64,000 nucleotides of DNA from Lachnospiraceae bacterium (GCA_015057865.1 SVDH01000002.1:62001-126000); one strand, 5' to 3'; numbered from the stretch's first letter, positions 1 through 8,861 are shown. Program-made: numbers and translations. The notes: generated from the letters alone by a model not told the origin.

Positions 1-369
1 ATCGATCGCCAGTTCCTGTAAAAGCGCAGCGTGATAGACAGACTTGTGGCAGTTTCTTGCCATGAGGATCCGCCCGCCTTTTTTCGTGCAGGCGCAGATT
101 GCGGCAAGGATACCCGCGGTGCTGCCGTTTACCAGAAAGAAGCTCTTTTTTGCACCAAAGACTTCGGCCATTCTCTCCTGTGCTTCCTTCAGAATCCCTT
201 CCGGGTGGTGGAGATCATCAAAGCCTGTGATCTCCGTGATGTCGATGGATTCCGGAGAGACTGTTTCTGCAAAGACATTTCTTTTATGCCCCGGCATGTG
301 AAACGGATAGAAATCAGATTGCGCATAAGTATTCAATTGATCAAAAAGAGAATGGACATAATCAGACAT
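1..369 (-). CDS. Orn/Lys/Arg decarboxylase-family PLP enzyme, N-terminal part
   Basis: Reading the minus strand from an ATG at 369 gives 123 residues running off the window edge. They include HMPGHKRN near residue 23, DITEITGFDDLHHPEG around 45-60, and FFLVNGSTAGILAA around 80-93, which are the hallmark N-terminal motifs of the fold-I PLP family of arginine/lysine/ornithine decarboxylases. The start is supported by AAAGGCGG about 9 bases upstream. In many Clostridia a short member of this family sits just upstream of gmk and holB. Here it is on the opposite strand and separated from gmk by the sulfate transporter. The active-site lysine lies outside the window, so substrate and activity cannot be judged. 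Confidence 0.85.
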   Translation of the reverse strand, partial: MSDYVHSLFDQLNTYAQSDFYPFHMPGHKRNVFAETVSPESIDITEITGFDDLHHPEGILKEAQERMAEVFGAKKSFFLVNGSTAGILAAICACTKKGGRILMARNCHKSVYHAALLQELAID

Positions 370-399
370 AGCCAGATACCGCCTTTATCGTTTGACTGT

Positions 400-429
400 A
401 TCTTATGAAAAGAAGAGGTGGTTTGTCAA
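400..429 (-). promoter_or_regulatory. Probable sigma-A promoter of the decarboxylase-family gene
   Basis: On the minus strand a perfect TTGACA (429-424) is followed after 18 bases by TAAGAT (405-400), about 30 bases before the ATG at 369. It lies in the gap after the end of cysA, so the decarboxylase-family gene is probably transcribed separately from the sulfate operon. Confidence 0.5.
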
Positions 430-471
430 ATTGACATTGTGCGCATAAGCTTACGGATGGCTTCGCGAGAG

Positions 472-1590
472 CTAATGCGAAACAAAATACCCTGCATCCC
501 CATAGATCAGTGCATCCATATCTTCCGGGGAGGCATTGGAGTTTGCCAGATTTTCGTTCTCAAGAAGATAAGATTTTTCTTTGTCAAACGCGAACAGGCG
601 GTAAATGATGACATTCATCTTCTCGCCGATCTCCACAGGACGCCGCTCGAGAGAGCGGAAAGTGGAAAGCGTGATGCCATCGACGTCAATCTTCAGCTCC
701 AGACTGTTTCCGCGGAACAGGATGTCTTTGATGACACCTTCTTCGGAGAAGCTTAAGAGGTCTGCAAAGTGTGGATTGTCACTCTTAAATGCCTCTACGA
801 ATTCCGGACGGATAATCGCACCGGTGTATTTTCCTTTGCCGGATTCAAAGCCCCGCAGTCTGTAATAGTCAGGGATGACGGCAGACTGACCGATGAATTC
901 TGAGACAAAAGGAGTCTGTGGCTCTTTGTAGATTTGTCGAGGCGTGCCGATCTGCTCAACGCGTCCCTGGTTGGTGACGATGATCTCATCGGCGACTTCT
1001 ACGGCTTCGTCCTGATCATGTGTGACGAAAATACTGGTGATCCCGACCTTGTAGATCATTTCGCGGAGCCAGCTTCTTAACTCCTGGCGGACCTTTGCGT
1101 CAATTGCCGCAAAAGGCTCGTCCAAAAGCAGAAGAGAAGGGTTCGGTGCCAGTGCGCGCGCGAATGCGACACGCTGTCTCTGGCCGCCGGAGAGCTGATT
1201 CGGGAACCGCTTTTCCATGCCTTCCAGGCCGGTCAGCTTTAACAGTTCCATAACGCGTTCACGGATCTGTGCAGCCGGCATTTTCTTTAACTTCAGGCCG
1301 AATGCGATATTATCAAAAACAGTCATGTACCGAAACAGAGCATAATTCTGAAATACAAATCCGATGCCGCGGTCTGCAGGTGCAATATCATTGACGCGGA
1401 CGCCGTCGATCAGAATATCGCCTGATGTTGGTGTTTCAAGTCCTGCGATCATCCGAAGGATTGTTGTTTTCCCGCTGCCGGACGGACCCAGCAGTGCAAC
1501 CAGGCGCCCTTTTTCGATGCCGAAGCTGACATCTTTGGAAGCCTGAAAAGAACCGAAATTTTTATTGATGTTTTTTAATTCTACGTACAT
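472..1590 (-). CDS. cysA: Sulfate/thiosulfate ABC transporter ATP-binding protein CysA
   Basis: A 372-residue ABC ATPase that would power sulfate or thiosulfate import from the cytoplasmic face. Visible motifs are Walker A GPSGSGKT, the signature LSGGQRQR, Walker B LLLLDEPF and the switch histidine in FVTHDQDEA. The remaining C-terminal third is the regulatory/TOBE-like region seen in CysA. An in-frame ATG exists at 1608, overlapping the cysW stop, but the ATG at 1590 has GGAGT 8 bases upstream and begins MYVELKNI, as usual in the family. It is the last gene of sbp-cysT-cysW-cysA. Molybdate is an alternative substrate, but the two distinct permeases and the binding protein favour sulfate. Confidence 0.93.
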   Translation of the reverse strand: MYVELKNINKNFGSFQASKDVSFGIEKGRLVALLGPSGSGKTTILRMIAGLETPTSGDILIDGVRVNDIAPADRGIGFVFQNYALFRYMTVFDNIAFGLKLKKMPAAQIRERVMELLKLTGLEGMEKRFPNQLSGGQRQRVAFARALAPNPSLLLLDEPFAAIDAKVRQELRSWLREMIYKVGITSIFVTHDQDEAVEVADEIIVTNQGRVEQIGTPRQIYKEPQTPFVSEFIGQSAVIPDYYRLRGFESGKGKYTGAIIRPEFVEAFKSDNPHFADLLSFSEEGVIKDILFRGNSLELKIDVDGITLSTFRSLERRPVEIGEKMNVIIYRLFAFDKEKSYLLENENLANSNASPEDMDALIYGDAGYFVSH

Positions 1591-1607
1591 AGCAGAACTC
1601 CAATCCA

Positions 1608-2462
1608 TTACTTTTGTGCAGCCCGCAGCTTTGCGCGGTACTCCATAATATTACGCAGCACCAGGACAATGATCGCAATGATCACAAGGATCGAGGAAAC
1701 CGCGAATGCGGCGACCAGAGAATCAGAATCACCCGATAAATACAGCGCGTCGATCTCGAGTGGCAAGGTAAACGTTTTCCCGCGTGTTTTGGAAAGTGCA
1801 GCGACTGCACCGAATTCGCCCAGCGCGCGTGCGGCACAGAGAATGATGCCGTAGACCAGTGCCCATTTCATCTGTGGGAACGTGATCTTGCGAAAGATGT
1901 AAAAGCCCTTAGCGCCCATCAGTGCAGCTGCTTCTTCTTCGTCCTTTCCTTCTGCATTGAGTACGGGGATGATCTCTCTTGAGACAAACGGGAATGTGAC
2001 GAAGATCGTTGCAAGCAGGACACCAGGAAGCGCAAACACGATCTGGATGTCCATACCGGTGATGCGGCTGATGTTTTCCAAAATCGGATAAGCCCAGCCA
2101 AGCCTGCCGAACGTCATGATAAATGCGAGACCTGCGATGACCGGTGAAATCGAAAATGGAATATCGATCAATGTTGCCAGAAACTGCTTGCCGCGGAAGG
2201 AGAATTTTGTGATCACCCAGGAAGAGATCATTCCGAAAAAAGTATTGACACCGACGGCAACGACGGTTGCCAGAAGCGTAACTTTGAGCGCGGAGATCAC
2301 ATACCTGGCAGTGATCGCATGCATATAGAATTCAAATCCCTTTCTCAGGGAGTTGCCGATCACGGCCGCAAGCGGGAGTACCAGCATGATCACAACAAAC
2401 GCAACAGCGATGATGATCAGGATATTGCGTGTGGCTGCAGATCCTTTTTGTGTTTCTTTCAT
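1608..2462 (-). CDS. cysW: Sulfate ABC transporter permease CysW
   Basis: A 284-residue permease with about six hydrophobic segments, starting IILIIIAVAFVVIMLVLPLAAV. The coupling-loop motif EEEAAALMGAKGFYIFRKITF is followed by ALGEFGAVAALS, the pattern of CysT/CysW family permeases. It lies between cysT (17-base gap) and cysA, and its stop overlaps the alternative cysA start. It would form the membrane heterodimer with CysT. Assignment as CysW rather than CysT rests on gene order and on the charged GKDEEEA loop. Confidence 0.9.
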   Translation of the reverse strand: MKETQKGSAATRNILIIIAVAFVVIMLVLPLAAVIGNSLRKGFEFYMHAITARYVISALKVTLLATVVAVGVNTFFGMISSWVITKFSFRGKQFLATLIDIPFSISPVIAGLAFIMTFGRLGWAYPILENISRITGMDIQIVFALPGVLLATIFVTFPFVSREIIPVLNAEGKDEEEAAALMGAKGFYIFRKITFPQMKWALVYGIILCAARALGEFGAVAALSKTRGKTFTLPLEIDALYLSGDSDSLVAAFAVSSILVIIAIIVLVLRNIMEYRAKLRAAQK

Positions 2463-2479
2463 AAATTCATTTCCTCGCT

Positions 2480-3316
2480 TTACACCGCATTCGTTCTTTT
2501 AGACTGCCGCACCTGTACCATGTTGACAAATAACAGCATCAGGAATGAGATGATCAAAAGGATCAGTGCGATAGAGGTGGCACTTGCATAATCCATGTAG
2601 TTAAGCTTCTGCATGATCACATAGGAAACGACCTGTGTATGCTCTTTCGCGCTGTTCCCGGAGATGTATATGACGCTGCCGTATTCGCCCAGGCCCCTGG
2701 CAAAAGCAAGACCGAAACCGGTCAGCAATGCAGGGCGAAGTTCAGACAGGATGATCCGAAAAAAAGTTTTCCTGCGGCTCGCGCCCAGGATAAAAGCAGC
2801 CTCTTCGTATTGCGGATCCAGTTTTTCCAGTACCGGCTGGATCGCGCGGACGACAAAAGGAATGCCGATGAAAACCAGCGCGACCAAAAGCCCGAGATGT
2901 GTATAGGAGACCTCGATCCCGAGCCCTGCCAATGGTTTGCCGAGGATGCCTGTCGTGGAATACATTTTGGAAAGTGTGATACCGGCAACGGCGGTCGGGA
3001 GTGCAAACGGCAGCTCGATCAGTCCGTCTAAAAATCGTTTGCCCGGGAAATCATACCGGACCAGTACCCATGCCAGGATCGTCCCGAATACACAGTTGAT
3101 CAAAGCTGCGAGCAGGGCACATACAATGCTGGTCCGAAAGGCATATAAAACAGCGCTGTTTGTAACGGTCTCCAGGAAATCCGCGGCGCTCATGCGAAAT
3201 GCATAGACGAATACTGAAGCCAACGGGATCAGGATCAGCAAAGAAAGCATGGCAATGGTAACGCCCATCGTCAGTCCGAAACCGGGAATGACTCGTTTAC
3301 TGTGCGTAAATCTCAT
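2480..3316 (-). CDS. cysT: Sulfate ABC transporter permease CysT (CysU)
   Basis: A 278-residue permease with about six membrane segments, partner of CysW. The loop EEAAFILGASRRKTFFRIIL and ARGLGEYGSVIYISGN are typical of CysT. The longest open frame begins at 3418 inside sbp, but the ATG at 3316 has a strong GGAGGCG site 8 bases upstream and gives the expected N terminus MRFTHSKRVIPGFG. With this start the gene overlaps the 3' end of sbp by 20 bases, so the two are probably translationally coupled. Confidence 0.9.
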   Translation of the reverse strand: MRFTHSKRVIPGFGLTMGVTIAMLSLLILIPLASVFVYAFRMSAADFLETVTNSAVLYAFRTSIVCALLAALINCVFGTILAWVLVRYDFPGKRFLDGLIELPFALPTAVAGITLSKMYSTTGILGKPLAGLGIEVSYTHLGLLVALVFIGIPFVVRAIQPVLEKLDPQYEEAAFILGASRRKTFFRIILSELRPALLTGFGLAFARGLGEYGSVIYISGNSAKEHTQVVSYVIMQKLNYMDYASATSIALILLIISFLMLLFVNMVQVRQSKRTNAV

Positions 3317-4349
3317 CGAAGACGCCTCCGTCATAGAAGAATTTATCATATGCCGCATCCCATCCGCCAAAGTCATCGATCGTGCAGAGGTTGATGTCCA
3401 GGTTATATTTGTCAGCAAACTGATTCAGGATCGCTTCATTGGAAGGACGGTAGCCGTGTTCGCCGATGATTGTCTGCCCCTCGTCACTGTAGAGATATGC
3501 AAGATACTCATGGGCCAGTTCCTGCGTGCCGTTTTTGTCAGCGTTTTCATCGACAATGGCAACACTTGGCTGAGCAAGGATGCTGACGCTCGGTGTAATG
3601 ATCTCGTAGTCATCCGGATATTCTTCCGCTGTCTGAATGGCTTCGTTTTCCCAGGAAACCAGGACATCACCCTGTCCGTTTTCAACAAATGTGGTTGTAG
3701 CGCCGCGCGCTCCGGAATCCATGACTGTTACATTTGCGTACAGATCATGTACAAATTCTTTCATCTGTGCTTCATCACCGCCGAATCTCTGACCGGCATA
3801 GTACCATGCAGCCAGGAATCCCCAGCAGGCAGCGCCGCTGCTTTTCGGGTCGGGATGGATGATCTCGACGCCGTCCTGAACCAGACTGTCCCAGTCAGTG
3901 ATGTTTTTTGGATTACCCTTGCGGACCAGGAAGACGATCGTAGAAGTGTAAGGAGAGGAATTGCCCTCAAATTCACTGATCCAGTCGGGCTCGATCAGGC
4001 CGGCCTGTTCGATCAGCGTGATATCATGTGCCAGTGCAAGTGTAACGACATCTGCGTCGGCACCTTCCACAACGGAACGGGCCTGTCCGCCAGAACCGCC
4101 ATGAGACTGTATGATCTCGACCGTTTGACCGGTCTCTTCCTGGTAGTGCGCAACAAAAGCTTCGTTATAAGCCTGATACAGTTCACGTGTCGGATCGTAG
4201 GAAACGTTTGTGATCGTCAATGCTTCAGAAGAAGCACTTTCTTCCGTAGAGGAACTGCCGCAGGCAGAGAGTGATCCGATCAGAACGGCTGCCAGAGAAA
4301 GTGCCAGGCCGCGTTTTAAGATTGTTTTTTTGTTCATAACAGAGTGCAT
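3297..4349 (-). CDS. sbp: Sulfate/thiosulfate-binding lipoprotein Sbp
   Basis: A 350-residue extracellular binding lipoprotein. The N terminus is a signal peptide ending in the lipobox LSAC, so the mature protein is anchored by lipid at that cysteine. The body has family motifs ADVVTLALAHDI, FLVRKGNPKNITDWDSL, SGAARW-like SSGAACWGFLAAWYY and VSWENEAI. It is the first gene of the transporter operon. The ATG at 4349 has GGAGG 7 bases upstream; an internal ATG at 4337 is less well placed. Sulfate versus thiosulfate cannot be decided from sequence. Confidence 0.92.
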   Translation of the reverse strand: MHSVMNKKTILKRGLALSLAAVLIGSLSACGSSSTEESASSEALTITNVSYDPTRELYQAYNEAFVAHYQEETGQTVEIIQSHGGSGGQARSVVEGADADVVTLALAHDITLIEQAGLIEPDWISEFEGNSSPYTSTIVFLVRKGNPKNITDWDSLVQDGVEIIHPDPKSSGAACWGFLAAWYYAGQRFGGDEAQMKEFVHDLYANVTVMDSGARGATTTFVENGQGDVLVSWENEAIQTAEEYPDDYEIITPSVSILAQPSVAIVDENADKNGTQELAHEYLAYLYSDEGQTIIGEHGYRPSNEAILNQFADKYNLDINLCTIDDFGGWDAAYDKFFYDGGVFDEIYAQ

Positions 4350-4365
4350 AAGAAACCTCCATACA

Positions 4366-4380
4366 AGAAAACGTTTTCAA
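4366..4380 (-). promoter_or_regulatory. cre-like palindrome in the sbp leader
   Basis: The core GAAAACGTTTTC (4367-4378) is a perfect 12-base palindrome. The 15 bases read on the minus strand fit the catabolite-response consensus WTGNAANCGNWNNCW at every defined position. It sits between the probable sbp promoter and its ribosome binding site, where a bound LacI-family protein such as CcpA would block transcription. The match is seen directly; the bound protein is inferred. Confidence 0.55.
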
Positions 4381-4416
4381 CACATATTTTCAATGATTTA
4401 CATATAAAACAACAGT

Positions 4417-4422
4417 ATTATA
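4417..4422 (-). promoter_or_regulatory. Probable -10 box for sbp-cysTWA
   Basis: A perfect TATAAT on the minus strand lies about 68 bases upstream of the sbp start and between the two cre-like sites. No good -35 hexamer is found at 16-18 bases, which would fit an activated or weak promoter. Confidence 0.4.
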
Positions 4423-4453
4423 AGACATTTTGAATGGAAAAACATGGCAAAGT

Positions 4454-4468
4454 ATGAAAACGTTTGCA
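4454..4468 (+). promoter_or_regulatory. Second cre-like site between sbp and gmk promoters
   Basis: ATGAAAACGTTTGCA matches all defined positions of WTGNAANCGNWNNCW. It lies upstream of the sbp -10 box and 12 bases before the -35 of the gmk promoter, so it could influence either direction. Its spacing from the first site is 88 bases centre to centre. Confidence 0.5.
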
Positions 4469-4480
4469 CACAAGTTTTTC

Positions 4481-4509
4481 TTTTCAGGTCCTGCATTTTG
4501 TAATATAAT
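4481..4509 (+). promoter_or_regulatory. Promoter of the gmk-holB operon
   Basis: TTTTCA, a 17-base spacer and a perfect TATAAT precede the gmk start by about 30 bases. It is the only good plus-strand promoter seen before the long gmk to sirtuin gene run. Confidence 0.6.
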
Positions 4510-4539
4510 ATAGAAGCGTATGCAATGAAGGAGAACAGA

Positions 4540-5136
4540 ATGGGCAGAATTTATTGTCTGATGGGAAAAAGTGCATCGGGAAAGGACACGGTATACCGCG
4601 CATTATTGACGGAAACCGGCTTGTCACTAAAAGAGGTGGTCCTTTATACGACCCGTCCGATCCGGTCAGGTGAAACGGACGGGGTTACGTATCATTTCTG
4701 TACAGAAGAAGACGCCAAAGCGCTTTCTGATGCGGGCAAGGTGATCGAGATGCGTACTTATCAGACAGTACATGGACCATGGAGTTATTTTACCGTTGAT
4801 GACGGACAGTTCGATCTGACCACATCGGATTATCTGCTGATCGGAACACTTGAGAGCTTTGAAAAGATCCGTTCTTATTTCGGAGCGGAGCATGTTGCCG
4901 GGATCTATATTTATACAGATGATGGTCTGCGGCTGTCGAGAGCGCTTGAACGTGAAAAAAAGCAGGAAGAGCCGAAGTATGCAGAGCTTTGCCGCAGATT
5001 CCTTGCTGATGAACAGGATTTTTCAGAAGAAAAACTTGAAGCAGCCGGGATCGACATCAGGATTGAGAATCGGGAGCTTACTGATACAGTGAAAGAGGCT
5101 GCCTTCTTTATTCAGAACGGTAAGGTTAGAGGATAA
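4540..5136 (+). CDS. gmk: Guanylate kinase
   Basis: A 198-residue P-loop kinase that would convert GMP to GDP. The P-loop reads GKSASGKDT near residue 8, followed by LYTTRPIRSGETDGVTYHF, the conserved GMP-binding arginine/tyrosine segment of guanylate kinases. The start at 4540 follows AAGGAG by 6 bases; a nominal ATG at 4525 would place the ribosome binding site inside the gene. The sequence is a divergent clostridial form, and the C-terminal lid is atypical. It is followed after 3 bases by holB. Confidence 0.88.
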   Translation: MGRIYCLMGKSASGKDTVYRALLTETGLSLKEVVLYTTRPIRSGETDGVTYHFCTEEDAKALSDAGKVIEMRTYQTVHGPWSYFTVDDGQFDLTTSDYLLIGTLESFEKIRSYFGAEHVAGIYIYTDDGLRLSRALEREKKQEEPKYAELCRRFLADEQDFSEEKLEAAGIDIRIENRELTDTVKEAAFFIQNGKVRG

Positions 5137-5139
5137 AAA

Positions 5140-6135
5140 ATGCCGGGATTTCGCGATATCATCGGACATGAGAAGATCATAGCACATATGCAGCAGGCGA
5201 TCCGGACAGGAAATGTTTCCCATGCATATATACTTGACGGACCGGAGCATGCCGGAAAAAGAATGCTTGCGGATGCATTCGCGATGGCACTGCAATGTGA
5301 GGTGCAAAGCGGGGAAGGTTGTCTTGTCTGTAGATCATGTAAGCAGGCGCTTAGCGGGAATCAGCCGGATATCATTACATTGCAGCAGGAAAAGCCCGGA
5401 ACGGTTTCCGTGAAGGAAGTCAGGGAACAGATCAATGATACGGTGGATATCCGTCCGTATAGCAGCAGGTATAAGATCTATATCATAGAAAATGCGCAAA
5501 AGATGACACAGGCGGCGCAGAACGCATTGTTGAAGACGTTAGAGGAGCCGCCTTCCTATGTGGTATTCCTTTTGTTGACGACCAACAGTGAAAGCTTTCT
5601 GCAGACGGTCCGGTCGCGCTGCGTGATGCTCAGACTGCAGGCGGCGTCAGAAGAGCAGATCCGTGCTTTTCTGATGAAACAATGCCGGATTCCGGATTAT
5701 CAGGCGGATGTCTGCAGCGCATTTGCACAGGGCAATGTCGGACGGGCGATCCGGCTTGCCGGATCAGAAGCTTTTTATGAACAAAAAGAACGGATGCTGC
5801 AGTCTGTGAAAAAGCTTCCCGATGCAAAGCCACATGAAGCGGCGGCATGGGTTGCCGAGTTTTCGGACTGGAAAGATGATATATACGTTTATCTGGAGCT
5901 TTTGCGCTTGTGGTATCGGGATGTACTCCTGATGAAATCAGAAAAGGATACAGCACACCTGATCTTTTCAGATCAGACAGATGAGATCCGCAGACAGGCA
6001 GATGCCTGGTCTTATGCCAGGATCGGATCAGTGATAGAACAGATTCGTTTCGCAGAGGACAGGATCCGGTCAAACGTTAACAGAGATCTGGTTCTGGAAG
6101 TGCTTTTTTACGAAATGCGTAGAGAATGGAGATAA
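5140..6135 (+). CDS. holB: DNA polymerase III subunit delta prime
   Basis: A 331-residue clamp-loader subunit. The P-loop position reads GPEHAGKR, lacking the normal GKT/S, as expected for the non-hydrolysing delta-prime subunit. A four-cysteine zinc module (C-x8-C-x2-C-x2-C near residues 48-63) and the SRC motif in VRSRCVML are present. It lies 3 bases after gmk and 1 base before ricT, an order common in Firmicutes. Confidence is high; the true ATP-binding paralogue DnaX is not in this window. Confidence 0.93.
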   Translation: MPGFRDIIGHEKIIAHMQQAIRTGNVSHAYILDGPEHAGKRMLADAFAMALQCEVQSGEGCLVCRSCKQALSGNQPDIITLQQEKPGTVSVKEVREQINDTVDIRPYSSRYKIYIIENAQKMTQAAQNALLKTLEEPPSYVVFLLLTTNSESFLQTVRSRCVMLRLQAASEEQIRAFLMKQCRIPDYQADVCSAFAQGNVGRAIRLAGSEAFYEQKERMLQSVKKLPDAKPHEAAAWVAEFSDWKDDIYVYLELLRLWYRDVLLMKSEKDTAHLIFSDQTDEIRRQADAWSYARIGSVIEQIRFAEDRIRSNVNRDLVLEVLFYEMRREWR

Positions 6136-6136
6136 A

Positions 6137-7210
6137 ATGGCAACAGTAGTAGGAGTCCGTTTTCGGACAGTTGGAAAAATTTATTATTTTGATCCGGCAG
6201 GATTTGAAGTAACACGCGGTACCAATGTGATCGTTGAAACAGCACGTGGAGTGGAATTCGGAACAGTGATCATGGGACCAAAGGACGTGGACGAAGAAAG
6301 TATTGTCGCTCCGCTGAAACCGCTTTTGCGGATCGCTACGGAAGATGACATTGCCAGAGAAAGCTATAACAGATCCAGAGAACAGGAAGCATATGCGATC
6401 TGTAAGGAAAAGATCCGTGAGCATAATCTGGAAATGAAGCTGATCCGTGCAGAATACACATTTGATAACAATAAGCTTTTGTTTTATTTTACGGCAGACG
6501 GAAGGATTGATTTCAGAAATCTTGTCAAGGATCTGGCATCCGCATTCCGGACAAGGATCGAACTGAGACAGATCGGCGTGCGGGATGAGACAAAGATGCT
6601 TGGCGGGATCGGCATTTGCGGCAGGGAATTATGCTGTAATACATTCCTGACGGATTTTGCGCCGGTTTCGATCAAAATGGCGAAAGAGCAGAATCTCTCG
6701 CTGAATCCGACCAAGATCTCCGGTACCTGCGGGAGACTGATGTGCTGTCTTAATAACGAAGCCGAGACTTATGAGTATCTGAACAGCCGTCTCCCGAAAC
6801 AGGGTTCTTACGTGATGACACCGGAAGGCGTAACGGGGCGCGTGCAGAGTGTGAGCGTCCTGCGCCAGCACATCAAAGTGATCGTAGAAAACGGTGACGA
6901 GCGGGAAATCAGAGAATACTCGATTGATGAGATCAACGAGGCAAAACGCCGCAGAGAAGAAGGCGGCCGCGCATACAATGCCCCGGAGGAACAGGCAAAG
7001 CGCAAAAACGAAGAGACAAAGGTGCGGCCGGAAAGATCGGACAGAGGGGAAAAGAAATCTTCTTCCGGAAAAGCAAAGGAAGAGAAGACAGATGTAAAGG
7101 CTGAGAACAATAGTAAGAATACCGGCAACGCTCAGTCGAAGAACAAGAAACGGCGCAGACATCGCAAGAAATCGCAGCAGCAAAAAAACGAAGGACAAAA
7201 GAATGAATGA
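6137..7210 (+). CDS. ricT: PSP1-domain protein RicT (YaaT)
   Basis: A 357-residue PSP1 protein. In Bacillus, RicT works with RicA and RicF in a Fe-S-containing complex that aids RNase Y-dependent RNA maturation. The PSP1 core carries GICGRELCCNTFL and CGRLMCCLN, cysteine pairs proposed as cluster ligands. The last 90 or so residues are a low-complexity Lys/Arg/Glu/Gln tail (KKRRRHRKKSQQQKN), longer than in Bacillus and possibly RNA-binding. It overlaps trmN6 by 8 bases. Confidence 0.9.
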   Translation: MATVVGVRFRTVGKIYYFDPAGFEVTRGTNVIVETARGVEFGTVIMGPKDVDEESIVAPLKPLLRIATEDDIARESYNRSREQEAYAICKEKIREHNLEMKLIRAEYTFDNNKLLFYFTADGRIDFRNLVKDLASAFRTRIELRQIGVRDETKMLGGIGICGRELCCNTFLTDFAPVSIKMAKEQNLSLNPTKISGTCGRLMCCLNNEAETYEYLNSRLPKQGSYVMTPEGVTGRVQSVSVLRQHIKVIVENGDEREIREYSIDEINEAKRRREEGGRAYNAPEEQAKRKNEETKVRPERSDRGEKKSSSGKAKEEKTDVKAENNSKNTGNAQSKNKKRRRHRKKSQQQKNEGQKNE

Positions 7211-7940
7211 TCTGCTTCAAAGCGGAGAAAAGATCGATGATCTGATGCGGAACGGATACCGTATCATCCAGGATCCGAACCGGTTCTGTTTCGGGATCGA
7301 TGCCGTTTTGCTGTCGGGATTTGCAAAGGTACTGCCAAAAGAGACGGTACTGGATCTCGGAACAGGGACAGGCATTCTGCCGATCCTGCTGGAAGCAAAG
7401 ACCGAAGGATCACATTTTACAGGACTGGAGATACAGGAAGAAAGCGCAGATATGGCAAGGCGCAGTATCGCACTGAATCACCTGGAGGATAAGATTGATA
7501 TTGTGACCGGTGATATCCGTGATGCTTCGAAGCGGTTCGGGGCATCTTCTTTTTCCGTGATCACCGTGAACCCGCCATACATGATCCATGAACATGGATT
7601 GACGAATCAGTCCGATGCAAAAACGATCGCACGGCATGAAGTGCTCTGCAGCTTAGAAGACGTCCTGCGGGAAAGCGCAAAGATCCTCCCGCATCATGGT
7701 CGTTTTTATATGGTACATCGTCCGTTCCGGCTGGCGGAAATCCTTGCGAAGATGCGCGCGGCAGGACTGGAACCCAAGCGGATGCGGTTTGTGCATCCGT
7801 ATGTAGACAGAGAACCGACACTGATTCTGGTTGAAGGTCTTCGGGGCGGCAAAAGCGGAATGAAGATAGAGTGCCCTCTTATTATACATGAAGCGGATGG
7901 AAGCTATACACAGGAAATGCAGGTCAGACACGGGTTTTAA
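7203..7940 (+). CDS. trmN6: tRNA1(Val) adenine-37 N6-methyltransferase TrmN6-like
   Basis: A 245-residue SAM-dependent methyltransferase. The SAM motif VLDLGTGTGILPILL is followed by the catalytic NPPYM, typical of N6-adenine methyltransferases of the YfiC/TrmN6 group. The N terminus with YRIIQDPNRFCFGIDAVLLSGF is the family signature. It overlaps ricT and is 3 bases from rsmI, suggesting coupled expression of RNA-modifying genes. Exact tRNA target is inferred from the family. Confidence 0.88.
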   Translation: MNDLLQSGEKIDDLMRNGYRIIQDPNRFCFGIDAVLLSGFAKVLPKETVLDLGTGTGILPILLEAKTEGSHFTGLEIQEESADMARRSIALNHLEDKIDIVTGDIRDASKRFGASSFSVITVNPPYMIHEHGLTNQSDAKTIARHEVLCSLEDVLRESAKILPHHGRFYMVHRPFRLAEILAKMRAAGLEPKRMRFVHPYVDREPTLILVEGLRGGKSGMKIECPLIIHEADGSYTQEMQVRHGF

Positions 7941-7943
7941 ACT

Positions 7944-8834
7944 ATGGAACATACCAAACAGATGAACAAAACGGCAGGGCCCGGCACATTGTATCTGTGC
8001 GCGACGCCGATCGGAAATCTGGAGGATATTACGCTTCGCGTGCTGCGGATCCTGAAAGAAGTGGATTTGATCGCGGCGGAGGACACCAGGGATTCCGCGA
8101 AGCTTCTGACGCATTTTCAGATCGATACACCAATGACCAGCTACCATGAATACAACCGGATCGAAAAGGCGGAGTGGCTTGCGGATGAATTGATGAAAGG
8201 GAAAAACATTGCCCTGATCACGGACGCAGGAACACCGGGAATATCAGATCCCGGAGAGGATCTGGTACGGATCTGTGCCGAAAGAGGAATCCCTGTCACA
8301 TCGCTTCCCGGCGCTGCAGCCTGTATCACGGCATTGACCGTATCCGGTCTGTCGACGAGGCGATTCGCATTTGAAGCATTTCTGCCGGAAGATAAGAAGG
8401 ACCGGCGGCGTATTATAAAAGAGCTGGAAACAGAAACCCGTACGATCATTCTATATACGGCACCACATGATATCAAAGGCCTTCTTCCGGAGTTGAAGGA
8501 AGTACTTGGTGAGCGAAGGATCGCAGTCTGCAGGGAGTTGACCAAACGCTACGAGACGATCCTCAGGACAGATCTGACAGGTGCTTTGAAACATTTTGAA
8601 ACAGAAGCACCGCGCGGTGAATTTGTACTCGTGATCGAGGGAAAGGATCCGGAGGAGATCAGGCGGGATGAGCAGGAAGCCTGGGCACAGATGAGTGTCA
8701 CAGAGCACATGCGCTATTATGAGGAACAGGGTGTTTCGCATAAGGAAGCGATGAAGCTTGTCGCGAAGGACCGGGGTGTCGGAAAGCGTGAGATTTACAG
8801 TGCATTATTGGAATCAGAGGAAACATCATTTTAA
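7944..8834 (+). CDS. rsmI: 16S rRNA (cytidine-1402-2'-O) methyltransferase RsmI
   Basis: A 296-residue tetrapyrrole-methylase-fold enzyme. TLYLCATPIGNLEDITLR, AAEDTRDSAKLLTHF, LITDAGTPGISDPG and SLPGAAACITAL are the successive conserved blocks of RsmI. Length is normal for the family. It follows trmN6 closely and is 27 bases before the aminopeptidase. Confidence 0.95.
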   Translation: MEHTKQMNKTAGPGTLYLCATPIGNLEDITLRVLRILKEVDLIAAEDTRDSAKLLTHFQIDTPMTSYHEYNRIEKAEWLADELMKGKNIALITDAGTPGISDPGEDLVRICAERGIPVTSLPGAAACITALTVSGLSTRRFAFEAFLPEDKKDRRRIIKELETETRTIILYTAPHDIKGLLPELKEVLGERRIAVCRELTKRYETILRTDLTGALKHFETEAPRGEFVLVIEGKDPEEIRRDEQEAWAQMSVTEHMRYYEEQGVSHKEAMKLVAKDRGVGKREIYSALLESEETSF

Positions 8835-8861
8835 TATAGATTACAGCGGAGGTAAAGAATC

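Noticed and set aside
3249-4274. 341-codon plus-strand frame opposite sbp
   Set aside because: Antisense shadow of a clear binding-protein gene.
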